A DNA stretch of 64,000 nucleotides from Budorcas taxicolor (GCF_023091745.1 NC_068925.1:71303085-71367084), one strand, 5' to 3'. Positions 34,680 through 47,335 are shown, counted from the stretch's first letter. The notes: generated from the letters alone by a model not told the origin. Translations and numbers: made by a program.

Positions 34680-35464
34680 AGTTCAGTTCAGTTCACTTCA
34701 CCTCAATCGCTCAGTCGTGTCCGATTCTTTGCGACCACATGAATCGCAGCACGCCAGGCCTCCCTGTCCATCACCAACTCCCGGAGTCCACCCAAACCCA
34801 TGTCCATTGAGTCGGTGATGCCATCCAACCATCTCATCCTCTGTCGTCCCCTTCTCCTCCTGCCATCAATCTTTCCCAGCATCAGAGTCTTTTCCAATGA
34901 GTCAGTTCTTCACATCAGGTGGCCTAAGTATAGGAGTTTCAGCTTCAGCATCAGTCCTTCCAAAGAACACCCAGGACTGATCTCCTTTAGGATGGACTGG
35001 TTGGATCTCCTTGCAATCCAAGGGACTCTCAAGAGTCTTCTCCACCACCACAGTTCAAAAGCATCCATTCTTCGGTGCTCAGCTTTTTTATAGTCCAACT
35101 CTCACATCCATACATGAACACTGGAAAAGCCATAGCCTTGACTAGATGGACCTTTGCTGACAAAGTAATGTCTCTGCTTTTTACTATGCTGTCTAGTTTG
35201 CTCATAACTTTCCTTCCAAGGAGTAAGCGTCTTTTAACTTCTTGGCTGCAATCACCATCTGCAGTGATTTTGGAGCCCAGAAAAATAAAGTCAGCCACTA
35301 TCTCCACTGTTTCCCCATCCATTTGCCATGAAGTGATGGGACCGGATGCCATGATCTTAGTTTTCTGAATGTTGAGCTGCTTTAAGCCAACTTTTTCACT
35401 CTCTTCTTTCACTTTCATCAAGAGGCTCTTTAGTTCTTCTTCACTTTCTGCCATAAGGGTGGTG
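34680..35464 (-). mobile_element. BovB (outer copy), 3' part
   Basis: On the minus strand, the C-terminal BovB ORF to the 3' terminus at 34680. Its 5' continuation is found at 36182-36414, after the inserted opposite-strand copy. Confidence 0.92.
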
Positions 35465-36181
35465 AGGAGAGTGAAAAAGTTGGCTTAAAGCTCAACATTC
35501 AGAAAACGAAGATCATGGTATCTGGTCCCATCACTTCATGGCAAACAGATGGGGAAACAGTGGAAACAGTGTCAGACTTTATTTTGGGGGGCTCCAAAAT
35601 CACTGCAGATGGTGACTGCAGCCATGAAATTAAAAGACGCTTACTCCTTGGAAGAAAAGTTATGACCAACCTAGATAGTATAGTCAAAAGCAGAGACATT
35701 ACTTTGCTGACTAAGGTCTGGCTAGTCAAGGCTATGGTTTTTCCTGTGGTCATGTATGGATGTGAGAGTTGGACTGTGAAGAAGGCTGAGCGCCGAAGAA
35801 TTGATGCTTTTGAACTGTGGTGTTGGAGAAGACTCTTGAGAGTCCCTTGGACTGCAAGGAAATCCAACCAGTCCATTCTGAAGGAGATCAACGCTGGGAT
35901 TTCTTTGGAAAGAATGATGCTAAAGCTGAAACTCCAGTACTTTGGCCATCTCATGAGAAGAGTTGACTCACTGGAAAAGACTCTGATGCTGGGAGGGATT
36001 GGGGGCAGGAGGAGAAGGGGACGATAGAGGATGAGATGGCTGGATGGCATCACGGACTCGATGGACATGAGTCTGAGTGAACTCCGGGAGATGGTGATGA
36101 ACAGGGAGGCCTGGCGTGCTGGGATTCATGGGTTCGCAAAGAGTCGGACACGACTGAGTGACTGAACTGAACTGAACTGAA
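35465..36181 (+). mobile_element. BovB 3' fragment inserted in the opposite orientation
   Basis: It starts at 'aggagagtgaaaaagttggc' and ends 'gactgaactgaactgaac'. A 170-codon frame spans 35515-36027. It interrupts the outer BovB between 'ccataagggtggtg' and 'atctgcatatctgagg', which are contiguous in other copies. Confidence 0.92.
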
Positions 36182-36414
36182 CATCTGCATATCTGAGGTT
36201 ATTGATATTTCTTCTGGCAATCTTGATTCCAGCTTGTGCTTCCTCCAGCCCAGAGTTTCTCATGATGTACTTGCATATAAGTTAAATAAGCAGGGTGACA
36301 ATATACAGCCTTGACATACTCCTTTTCCTATTTGGAAGCAGTCTGTTGTTCCATGTCCAGTTCTAACTGTTGCTTCCTGACCTGCATACAGATTTCTCAA
36401 GAGGCAGGACAGGT
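36182..36414 (-). mobile_element. BovB (outer copy), 5' part
   Basis: It continues the minus-strand element: the motif C region, 'agcttgtgcttcctccagcc', motif B 'aagcagggtgacaatataca', ending near 'gatttctcaagaggcagg'. Confidence 0.9.
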
Positions 36415-36601
36415 AAATATTATCAAAATAACTTTATCTTCCAAGAAATGTTATCAATATATTATGAATCATAACATTTAAAAAAAAGTAAGCATATTTT
36501 GGTGGTGCTAAAAGAATTTGCAAATACAAGTAATGTATGCAAAATTCAAAAACCAGTCATTCTCACACTATTTCATTGCTCCAAAGGGCACTGAAATATG
36601 G

Positions 36602-36627
36602 CTGTCAAAGTGTGTTTTCTTTGACAG
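36602..36627. repeat. 9-bp hairpin
   Basis: CTGTCAAAG (36602-36610) pairs with CTTTGACAG (36619-36627) across an 8-nt loop. Confidence 0.85.
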
Positions 36628-37526
36628 TCTAATATCAGGATCAGAAAAGATAAAAAGGATTTTAAGGATGTTTCTCTACTTCCCATCTAAAAGTCATTTG
36701 GCCAACACCTGGATTATTCATCCTTAGGCAAATAGCTAAATCTAGTCCTGCCCTACAGCAATACAAAACACATGTGATTCTCTGGAAAATAACCCAGGGA
36801 GTAATTATTTCAACCACAAATATGAATTTTAAATCTCTTATATTCCTATTAGCCGAATGTCAATGAATGTGAGCCATTCCTCAGTGATATCTCGTATTAG
36901 GATGTGAAGTGAATGATTTAGTGAACAGTAACCTATACAGAAATGTCTTATATATATACACACACACAAACATAAATACATGAAAAAAATTTTACTTTGT
37001 ATAATTTTTAAACTCCTAGGCCTATACATCTATTACTTCATAAAACGTGCTTCTAAAGGACATGGTGTGTCTTTGTAAGAAAACAGGATATAAATACAGC
37101 AGAAGGCAGAATATAAAAGAGAGAAATCAGGTTTAAAATGGAAAGGCTGAACAGCTAGGAAAAACACCCACTTAAATGCTTTAAAAGCTAGATCTCTACA
37201 CCTTTGTCATTCTCATTTTGATTGTCTGTCTTCTGTTTTTGTGAAGCAACTTGCCCAAGGCCACAAAGAGATTATGCTAAAGAGAGGTTAAAACTCTGAA
37301 GTTCTGGGTTTATAGGCCCAAGTTCAGCTTATGTCATTCAATTCCATAATGAAACCATTTATTTTTTTGGTTTGAATTCTGAAGTTCACTTGGGATAATG
37401 ATTTGACACTGTTAACTTTAGATGAAAATTAACTCAAAAGTATGATCTGTTATACTTAGCTTTAGATACATTTTTTTTTTGTATTTGCCAGAAACATCTA
37501 ATACTCTAGTGCTGATAAAAAATATC

Positions 37527-38089
37527 CATGAAATTAAAAGACACTTACTCCTTGGAAGAAAAGTTATGATCAACCTAGACAGCATATTAAAAAGCAGAGA
37601 TATTACTTTGCCAACAAAGGTCCGTCTAGTCAAGGCTATGGTTTTTCCAGTGGTCATGTATGGATGTGAGAGTTGGACTATAAAGAAAGCTGAGTGCCAA
37701 AGAATTGATGCTTTTGAACCATGGTGTTGAAGAAGATTCTTGAGAGTCCCTTGGACTGCAAGGAGATCCAACCAGTCCATCCTAAAGGAAATCAGTCCTG
37801 AATATTCATTGGAAGGACTGATGCTGAAGCTGAAACTCCAGTACTTTGGCCACCTGATGTGAAGAACTGACTTGCTGGAAAAGCCCCTGATGCTGGGAAA
37901 GACTGAAGGCAGGAGGAGAAGGGGACGACAGAGGATGAGATGGTTGGATGGCATCACCAACTCAATGGACATAAGCTTGAGTAAACTCCGGGAGTTGGTG
38001 ATAGACAGGGAAGCCTGGCATGCTGCAGCCATGGTATCTCAAAGAGTCAGACACAACTGAGTGACTGAGTTGAACTCAACTGAACTCCG
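37527..38089 (+). mobile_element. BovB 3' fragment, 0.56 kb
   Basis: It runs from 'ccatgaaattaaaagacact' to 'tgagttgaactcaactgaac'. A TGA in the WCWRR region and another after HLM mark decay. Confidence 0.9.
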
Positions 38090-38249
38090 TCTTCACCTGT
38101 CTGATTTTTAAAAACAAATGGATTTCACATATTGTTCAGTAGCTTGTTTTCCGCCCGTCCTAATAGTGTACTTTGATCATCTTTCCTTATCAGTGCCTCA
38201 TATAGGTGTCTATATTCAGAGAGGCAGCATAGTATAGTCATTGAAAACA

Positions 38250-38293
38250 AGGAGCAAAGAGTTGGACATGACTGAGCGACTGAACGGAGAGAC
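38250..38293 (+). mobile_element. minimal BovB/Bov-A tail fragment
   Basis: Only 'gcaaagagttggacatgact' followed by 'gagcgactgaac' is present. Confidence 0.6.
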
Positions 38294-39019
38294 TGACAGT
38301 GATTCATACTCTGCCTTAATATTTTCATTCGGCTGCTAAATGTGCTGTCAATACACTCCAATAAATTTATAGGTTCTGGAAATTGAAATAAGTTCCTAAA
38401 AAATAGCAAATACATGCACATACTTTGTATATGGTGTTCAAAATTGGAGTAGTGTGTACTCAGTAAATGCTACGTTACAAAGGTAACAGGTTGACACAGA
38501 GCCTACATCTTCAAGTCAATCATATGTATCCAACCAAGTTACCAATGTCAGAGACAGCCTGATTCCAATGCAGAATAAAATGCTTCAAGGGCAAGAAAGC
38601 TTTAGATGCTATTAAGTGTTTTAAATGGGTTTTGTACTTTTAGAGCAGATGGAGTTGAAATTTTGGTACTGATTAAAATTTAACAGTGTTTTCATATGAC
38701 CTAGAACATTTATTTAGTTTAAAAATCCAAGTGTTGATGTTCTTAAAAACATTCCAAAATATTTCAAGGCACATACGAAACACAAAGACACAACACTCAT
38801 TCTCAAACTGACAATTTCACTGACTGCAACTATTTCCCTGCCAACAATCTACACGTGTATTCCGTGAGATGGTGCAAAAGAGAGGGGGATGAATGCTTGG
38901 ACAGTTTTCAAAACCCCTCTCTTGCTCTGATCCTGAACATGCGGTATAGTTTGAGGTGCAGCCTCACAGAGTATGTGAAACCTTAAAATACATGTATTAT
39001 TTCTTTTTGTCCCCTTTAT

Positions 39020-39140
39020 AACTATTCAGCAAGCATTTATTACATCCTTACTGGATAGACAGCAATATATCTAATCAGGCATTATCAAAGACAGGAAGAG
39101 AGGTAAATAAGGTATACTTTCTGCCCTCTAGGACAGGTTA
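39020..39140 (-). mobile_element. L2 3'-end trace
   Basis: 'cagcaagcatttattacatc' and 'ctttctgccctctaggacag' resemble the reverse complement of an L2 3' end. Confidence 0.45.
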
Positions 39141-39344
39141 ACAATATATTTAAGGCAACCAAAGTGAAAATAAGACACAAACGAATGCTAAGTTTAATTC
39201 AAAGAAAGGAAACATGAATATTACAGTTGAGGAGGTAAGCTTTCAACTACGTCGTGAAGACTGGACTATACATAGGTAGGCAGGAAGGAAAAAAGAAGAG
39301 AAAATTCACAGTTGAAGAAGCCAGAAAGAAAGCTCTGAGTCTGG

Positions 39345-40195
39345 CACATCTCTGTATACTGGCATTCCTTTAGCCTTCTATGAGTAACCCTACTCATTTC
39401 TCATGTCTTTACTTTCTTTAAAAAGCCTCTGGAGAGCCCCAAGTTAGGTACCTCTCTTATATGTTCTCATAATACTCTAGTGTACTTCCCTCACTGAAAC
39501 AGCTTCACATTGTATTCTAACTGCTATTTCCCACTAAATTATAAACTCTGAGAGAGTAGAGATGAAGTGTTTTATTCACCATTATATCTCCAGTGGCTAT
39601 TATCACATTTGACATATAGCAGGAGCTCAACAAAATCACTGCAGAGGGTGATTCCAGCCATGAAATTAAAAGATTTGGAAGGAAGCATATGAAAAAGCAG
39701 AAACATTACTTTGCCAACAAAGGTCCATCTAGTCAAGGCTATGGTTTTTCCAGTAGTTATGTATAGATGTGAGTGCTGAAGAATTGATGCTTTTGAGCTG
39801 TGGTGTTGGAGAAGACTCTTGAGAGTCCCTTGGACTGCAAGGAGATCCAACCAGTCCATCCTAAAGGAGATCAGTCCTAGGTATTCACTGGAAGGACTGA
39901 TGTTGAAGCTGAAACTCCAATACTCTGGCCACCTGAAGTGAAGAGCTGAGTCACTGGATGCTGGGAGGGACTGGCGGCAGGAGGAGAAGGGGACGACAAA
40001 GGATAAGAAGGTTGGGTGGCATCACTGACTCAATGGACATGCGTTGGGGTAAATTCTGGGAGTTGGTGATGCACATGGAGGCCCGGTGTGCTGTGGTCCA
40101 TGGGGTCACAAAGAGGTGGACACGACTGAGAAACTGAACTGAACTGAACTGAGGAGCTCAACAAATATCTTCTGAATTAATGAATGAATGAGGAA
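39345..40195 (+). mobile_element. L2 3' end interrupted by a BovB
   Basis: It resembles an L2 3' end ('ttcccactaaattataaact', 'tgacatatagcaggagctca') and resumes at 40152 with 'acaaatatcttctgaattaa' and 'tgaatgaatgagg'. Confidence 0.7.
39635..40151 (+). mobile_element. BovB 3' fragment with 14-bp target duplication
   Basis: A 517-bp copy flanked by aggagctcaacaaa at 39621-39634 and 40152-40165. It ends in the BovB terminus 'ctgaactgaactg'. Several internal deletions are present, for example before 39690 and around 39770. Confidence 0.93.
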
Positions 40196-40289
40196 ATAGA
40201 AATAGAAAAGACCTGGAGAGAAATGGTGAGGAGGTAGGTCAATTAGAATAAATGGTCCCTACCTGTTTTTAAGATAATGTGAGTAGAGA

Positions 40290-40440
40290 GGTATCATTCA
40301 TTTATTTATTCATTTTTTTAACACATATTTATTGAGTACTGCTGTTTCTAAGTCACTATGCTAAATGTCAAAAACACAAAATTAAATAAGACATAGTCAC
40401 CAAGCTGGTATTTGACATCTTATAGAGGCTTCCTCTTCAA
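40290..40440 (-). mobile_element. L2 3'-end trace
   Basis: 'catatttattgagtactgct' and 'aagacatagtcaccaagctg' resemble a reversed L2 tail. Confidence 0.45.
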
Positions 40441-40621
40441 AGACACATTATCTTCTGCCCAAGATTTAGACTATCTTTCCTGTCTAAAATTAATAGATGT
40501 CTATGATACTGTATCAAAATCACAAAAATGTTAATTTTTAGGAAAAAAGAAGAAAAATACTTGGTATTTGAGGCATGTGAAAGCTTGCTGGAAGAAGCAT
40601 AGAAATAGTATCAAAAACTAC

Positions 40622-40845
40622 CACACAGGGACTTCCCTGGTGGTCCAGTGGCTAAGACTCTGCACTCCCAACGCAGAAGGCCTGGGTCCAATCCCTGGTC
40701 AGGGAACTGGATCCCATATGCCACAACTAAGAGTTCGCATGCCACAGCTAAAGAGCCCACACACCATAATAAAGATCGAGGATCCTGCACACTGCAGTTA
40801 AGACCCGGAGCAGCCAAATAAATAAATATTTAAAAAATAAATCTA
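40622..40845 (+). mobile_element. CHR-type tRNA-Glu SINE
   Basis: It starts 'gggacttccctggtggtcca' and carries 'gggtccaatccctggtcagg'. It ends 'ccaaataaataaatatttaa', with the full CHR body between. Confidence 0.88.
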
Positions 40846-41501
40846 AAGTATAATATGGATGAATGCTATGGCAGAAAGGTTCAAGGCATTAAAAAGACAC
40901 AGCAAAAGATATTTTAAAATATCACACAGTAGAGGTAAGCAAGGTAGCCTTCCAAGAGAAGATAATAATTCAGAATGAAACAAAATTAAGTGAGGAAGGG
41001 GAAAAAAAAGTCACTCCAGGTAGAGGGGTACATCCGGTGTAAAACTGTGTACCCTGTGTACCTTACAAGTTCCACAGGGCTGTACCCAAGGAAGCATGCT
41101 GAGGTGGTCTGGGAATGGTCTTTGCAGGCTTAGATAAGAAGTACAAACATTATCCTAAAAATCTATGTGATGGTATTAAAGGCTTATTAGCAAGAGAGTT
41201 ATTAGCTGTAGAAAGATCACTTTTCTAAAGCATCCATTTTAGGAATTATTCTGACAGTAGTGTCAACAATGAACTGGAGGAAAATCAGATTAGAGGCAAG
41301 TATAGTTATGTATTAAAAGGGGGATAAAGAGAATAGTGTATGCCTTTAGACTTACAAGTAACTTGGGATGCCTAAGTTTTGATTTGAAACAGTTGAAGGT
41401 TAGTTGTAACTAGCAGTGCCCAGAAGGTATTGGGTCAAGTTGAAATAATTATTCTAGCTATATTCTAGGATTCTTTGTCCTATTTTGGTGAAAAAAAAAA
41501 A

Positions 41502-41526
41502 TTGTTAACCTGAAAAAGGTTAACAA
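41502..41526. repeat. perfect 10-bp hairpin, GAAAA loop
   Basis: TTGTTAACCT (41502-41511) and AGGTTAACAA (41517-41526) are exact complements. A ten-A run lies just upstream. Confidence 0.93.
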
Positions 41527-41620
41527 AGACATGTTGATCAAAATCATGGACACCACAAAGCTGAGAGGTCCACACAATGTGTTAAATTTAACATTCTCTG
41601 AAATACAGATCACTGTCCCC

Positions 41621-41714
41621 TATAGAAACTGGCGATGGACAGGGAAGCCTGGCGTGCTGCAGTCCATGGGGTCGCAAAGAGTCAGACATGACTGAGCTGC
41701 TGAACTGAACTGAA
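41621..41714 (+). mobile_element. BovB 3'-terminal fragment
   Basis: 'tggcgatggacagggaagcc' through 'gctgctgaactgaactgaa'. Confidence 0.75.
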
Positions 41715-42839
41715 AGAAAATTTTAAAGCTACATAATAATGACTACAAAGAAAACAAGAGAGGAGATGAGAAAAGATGGAAGACAGAAAAGATAGAAGAC
41801 AGACAGCAGGATGAACCAGATAGTACAGACAGCTAAAGCAGGGGTTGAAGAGTGGCAGTGAAAACAGGGCTTCTATGAAGACCTACACACCAAACGGGTG
41901 AGGGCAGTGGTCCTCCTTCAACCACTGGGCTCCCAGAATCCTGGCGGGTCTAATACTACATCCCTCAGTAAAAGACTGGAAAGTTCTTTTCTAAGAAAAC
42001 CAAGTAGCCTAAAAGAGAAGACATATAGATACTGAAACTATTAGGTTTCCTAATAAAATATCTGTATCATTTCCCAAATTGAAGGTCACCAAACGCCCAA
42101 CTCAACAAATTAAAATAAAATAAAATCCCACCAAAACAAATCACTGTGAAATTCTGAAACAGTAGGGTCCGAAAGAAGAGCCTACAAGGCCTCCAGCAAG
42201 CAGAAAGAAGGTGGGGGTGGGGGAAAGGTCAGGAACTGGAATTCAATATAGAAGACTGATGGCAGGAATTCCCAGGAAAACAAGTGAAAGTGTGATGAGG
42301 GCAGCTATGCAGAAGACCAAGAGAACAAACCAATCCAGACTTGAGAAGAGCAAAGAAGGAATCCGAGAGAGACGACTATGAGAAAACCACTGATCCAAAG
42401 TACTGTCTGAGGCACCGGATGGTACTGAGACATTTTAAAGTTTTATCAAATGGTTTAGTAATAAATGTAAAAAATAAGGACAGGGACATAGGAAAAAATA
42501 AGAGGAGCATGACGGGGAGAGAAGGAACCAATCTATTAACCCTAAGGAACAAAAAGTGTGTACAAGGAAAGTCTGAAGATATTTCAACAGATTGAAATTT
42601 TGGTCAAATTTAAGCAAAATAAAACTAGAAGAAACAAAAAGAAAAACAATACCAACTGGAAAGACAACACACTGTCTTGAAATAACTAAAAAATGGTTAT
42701 TGGAGAAGGGCAGTACTAAGGACTAAAGCAGCAGTACTTGGCTCAAGAGTAAACAAAAAAGCCTTTCTAAGAGTTTCAATTGTGTAAAATGGAATGACTG
42801 ACTGAGACATTGAGTAGCTCAGTCTTTACTCACACTTCT

Positions 42840-42985
42840 TTATAGTCCTTCCCATGTTGTTTTAGAATTTACATACTGACCTGTATCTCTCCTGCTAGAC
42901 TAAAAGGAAGAGACAAGTCCTATACAGCACCCAGCAGTGGCTGTCACATGGTGGCATTCAAAAGAAGCTTGTTAAATTAACAAAT
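42840..42985 (+). mobile_element. L2 3'-end trace
   Basis: 'gactaaaaggaagagacaag' and 'gtggctgtcacatggtggca' fit the end of an L2, weakly. Confidence 0.4.
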
Positions 42986-44063
42986 AAAAAGAGCCTAAAG
43001 CTGAGCAGCCATTCAGTGGGGCACTACAGATGGGCCACAAGATCTGTAATTCATTGGGTCAGATGACCTTAAAGTCCTTTCTAACCCTGAGCTTGAATAG
43101 CCATTAGGAGGTAAAATGAAACTAGCTCCTTGATCCCAAAATTACTTAGGTTATCATATTATAAAACTGCCCATACAAATCTATCCCTAAAAATATATTA
43201 GATAATCATACTTTAAGTACAAAAAGAATGAGTTCTTTAGAATAAAAAAATACTCTATTAATCTAATATATTAGCATTAATATCACAGATAAAGGGTTTT
43301 GCAAGTATAGAATTCATTTTTATATATTCAATTACAGTTAAGACGTATGTTTCCAAGAGAAAGAACAAGATATTTAAGTATTGAACATAATGAAACAACC
43401 AACATGCATGTGTGTGTGTTTATCAAACATGTAGCTGTCCCTTGTTTTAAAAAACAGGTATATTAGATGCCATCCTTTAAAGATAATATTACTAGCTATA
43501 ATCAAAGTCTATTTTGATTTCATGTATAAAAACTGTGGCTAAACTACATGCCCTTCAACAATATGCATAAATCAGCTTGTGGTTATCATGTTATCAGCAC
43601 AATCCAACTCTATTGTTAACTATTCCTTAGCTTCTTGAAGCAGTTTTAGGTTCACAACAAAATTGAACAGAAAGTACAAAGTTTCCATACATTCCTCCTG
43701 CCCCCAAACGCCCTACAAGCTCCTCCACCATTATGAACATCTTGCAGCAGTGGTACATTTGTTGAAACTGATGAACCTACAGTGACACATTATTATCACC
43801 CAAAGATCACAATTTAGAGTTCACTCTTGATATTTCAATGGTTTTTGACAAATGTACAACATGTATCCACCACTATATCAAGCAGGATAGTCTCACTGCC
43901 CCCCAAAATTCCATCTCTACCTGTTCATCCTTCCTTCCTCCTCCTAATCCCTGGTAATCACTGATCATTCTACTGTCTCCCTGACTTTGTGCCCTTTCCA
44001 GAATGTCATACACTTACAATCATACAACACGTACCCTTTTCAGGTCTGTATCTTTTACTTGTT

Positions 44064-44275
44064 TGGGCTTCCCAGGTGGCACTAGTGGTAAAGAGCCCGC
44101 CTGCCAACGCAGGAGACAGAAGAGATGCAGGTTCAGTCCCTGGGTTAGGAAGATCCTCTGGAGGAGGAAACGGCAACCCACTCCAGCATCTTTGCCTGGC
44201 GTCCCACGGAGAGAAGAACCTAGAGGGCTATAGCCCACGGGGTTGCAAAGAGTCTGACGCAGGCAGCACGCACAT
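44064..44275 (+). mobile_element. Bov-tA SINE
   Basis: Head 'gggcttcccaggtggcacta', B-box-like 'aggttcagtccctgggttag' and a degenerate Bov-A tail. Inserted in the L1 3' region. Confidence 0.88.
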
Positions 44276-44689
44276 CTTTCACTCAGTGATATGCATTTAA
44301 AGTTCCTCCGCATCTTCACAGTTTGATAGCTCATTTCTTTTAAGTGCTGAATCATTTTCCATTGTCTAGATGTACCACAGTTTATTCATCCCATGAAGGG
44401 CATCTGGTTGCTTCCAACTTTTGGCAATTATGAATAAAGCTGTTATAAATATACACATGTAGACTTTTGTGTGGATGTTAACTTTTCAGCTCATTTGAGT
44501 AAATAACTAAAAAGCACCATTGCTGGATTATACAGTAAAAGTACGTTTAGTTTGGTAAGAATCTGTCAAATGTCTTCCAAAGTGACTGCACCGTTTCATA
44601 CTCCCAGACAGCAATGAATGAGAGTCCCTATTGTTTCACATCCTTGCCAGCATTTGGCGTTGTCAGTGTTTCAGATTTTGGCCATTCTA

Positions 44690-44918
44690 ATGGCCTCCCT
44701 GGTGGCTCAGCAGTGAAGAATCTGCCTGTAACTCAGGAGACTTGTGGGAGACGCGGGTTCGATCCCTGGGTTGGGTCAGGAAGATCCCCTAGAGAGGAAA
44801 ATGGCAGCCCACTCCAGTATTCTAGCCTTGGCAATCCCATGGACCGAGCAACCGGGCAGGCTACACGCCATAGGGTCACAAAGAGTCCCACATGACTGGG
44901 CAACTCAACACGTATCTA
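44690..44918 (+). mobile_element. Bov-tA SINE
   Basis: Head 'ggcctccctggtggctcagc', B-box-like GGGTTCGATCCC and tail 'catgactgggcaactcaaca'. Inserted in the L1. Confidence 0.88.
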
Positions 44919-45396
44919 GAGGTGTTTCATTGCTGTTTTAGTTTACATTTCCCTGATGATGTAGGATGTGCAGCGTCTTTTCATATGCTTACTTGACATC
45001 TGTAGATTTCCTTTGGTGAGGTTCCTATTAAGGTCTTCAGCCCATTTTTAATTGGGTTGTTCATTTTCTTATTGTAAGGTTTTACAAGTTCTTTGTGTAT
45101 TCTGGATAACATTCCTTATCATGTATGCTTTGACAAATATTTTTTCCCAGTCTATAACTTGTCTTCATTATCTTTACAGTGTCTTTCATAGAGGAGAAGT
45201 TTTTAATTCTGATGATGTCCAGCTTATCAAATACTTCTTTCATGGATCATGTCTTTGGTGTTATATCTAAAAAGTCACTGCCATACCCAAGGTTATCTAG
45301 ATTTTTTCCTATGTTGTATTCTAAGATTTTTATACCTTTGTGTTTTTCTTTAGGTCTGCAATCCACTTTGAGTTCATTTCTTTTCAATGTGTCTAT

Positions 45397-45573
45397 GTCT
45401 AGGGCCCTTTTAAGGCCTGCGTCTAGGGCCCCCTTACTGCGTCTCGGGCCCCCTTAAGGCCTGCGTCTCGGGCCCCCTTAAGGCCTGCGTCTCGGGCCCC
45501 CTTAAGGCCTGCGTCTCGGGCCCCCTTAAGGCCTGCGTCTCGGGCCCCCTTAAGGCCTGCGTCTCGGGCCCCT
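45397..45573 (+). repeat. 24-bp GC-rich minisatellite inside the L1
   Basis: The unit is GTCTCGGGCCCCCTTAAGGC followed by CTGC. Seven units start at 45397, 45421 (4-nt deletion), 45441, 45465, 45489, 45513 and 45537, with a partial eighth. The five units from 45441 to 45560 are identical. The first unit (with 'agggcccttttaagg') merges into L1-type sequence, which suggests local origin. Each full unit carries GGGCCC, AGGCCT and two CpGs. Confidence 0.95.
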
Positions 45574-47335
45574 TTCTTCACTGGCTTTGGTGCTTCAGTA
45601 CCATCTGCTGATGCAACTATCTTTTCTCCGTGGTACTGCCTTTACTCCTTTATCAAAGACCACTAGACTATATTCATGTAGATCTATTTCTAACTCTACT
45701 CTGTTCCATTTATCTGTCTATTCTTTCACCAATCCCATACCACTGTCTTGATTTCTATAGCTTTACAGAAAGTCTTAAATTCAGGTGGAATTACTTCTCG
45801 GAATTTGTTCTTTTCCTTCAGTATTATGTTAGATTTCCTGGAACATCTGTTCCTTTATTAAAACTTTAGAATCATTTTCTCAATATCCACAAAATAACTT
45901 GCTGTGATTTTGACTGAGATTGTACTAACTGTATACATCAAGCAGGGAAGAACTGACATCTTGACAGTAACAAATCATCCTACATATGAACATGGATTAT
46001 CTTGCCATTTATTTAGCTCTTCTTTAATTTTTTTCATTAGAGTTTTATGGTTTTCCTCATATAAAGCTGTATATATTTTGTTAGATTTATGTCTAAGTAT
46101 TTCATTTTTTTGGAAGTGCTGATATACGTGATATTGAGTTTTTAAATTCCCCTTGTTCACTGCTGGTATATTAGAAAGTGATGGACTTTCATACATTAAC
46201 CATGTATCATGCAGCCTTCCTATAATAGTATTTTGGGGTGCATTTTTCATATAGACAATCATGTCACCTTCAAATGAAGTTTTCTTTCTTCCTTTCCAAT
46301 TTTTGTATCTTTATTTCCTTTCCTTACCTTACTGCAATCGTGAGAACTTTCAGTAGGATGCTGAAAAGGAGGGATGAGAAAGGACATCCTTGCCTTGATC
46401 ATGATCTTAGAGGGAAATTTCAAGATTCTCAGCATTAAGGATGATGCAAACTATAGGAGCTCTGTAAAAGTGCTTTATCAAGTTGGGAAATTTTCCCTCG
46501 ATTCCTAATTTGCTGAGAGTTTTTATCATGAATGGGTATTGGATTATGCCATATGCTTTTTTATAGTCAATTGAGAGGATGATGTGATTTTTCTTCTTTA
46601 GCTTGTAGATATGCTGGATAACATTAATTGACTTGGAAATGTCAAACCAGCCTTGCACACTTGGGATAAATACCACTTGGTCATAGTACATAGCTCTTTC
46701 TATACATTATTAGATTCAAAATTCCTAATATTTTTTTAGGCTTTTTATATCTATGTTTATGAGAGATATTGGTCTATAACTTTCATTTCTAGTAATATCT
46801 TTACTTCTGTTTTTAAGCTAACACTGGCCTCAGTGATTGAGTTAGGAAGTATGACCACTGCTTCGATCTTCTGGAAGAAATTATAGAATTGGTTCAATCT
46901 CTTCCCTAAATGTTGGTGGAATTCACCAGTGAATCCATCTAGGCCTGATGCTGTCGACTCTAGAAGCTTATTAATTATTGGTTCAATTTTTTTTAATAGA
47001 TATAGACCTACTCAGATTGAATATTTCTTGTGTGAGTTTCAGCAGACTATGTCTTTAAAGGAAATGGTCCATTTCATCTAGGTTATCAATTTTGTGTGCA
47101 TAGCACTGTTCACAGTATTCCCTTATTACCCTTTTAAGGTTTATGCCTAAAGTGAGGTTCTCTCTTACATCTCTGATCTTAAAAATGTGTATCTTTTCTT
47201 TTTATTAGTAAACCTAGTAAAAAGCTTATTGACTTTTTAACAGAACCAGGTTTGGGTTTTTCTTTTTGGAGTTCCTGTTTTTCAATTCTTATGATTTCCG
47301 CCTTAATTTTTATTATTTCTTTTCTTCTGCTTGTG

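Noticed and set aside
45397..45573. CRISPR-like periodic array.
   Set aside because: Units are directly abutting with no unique spacers and lie within a mammalian L1. It is a minisatellite.
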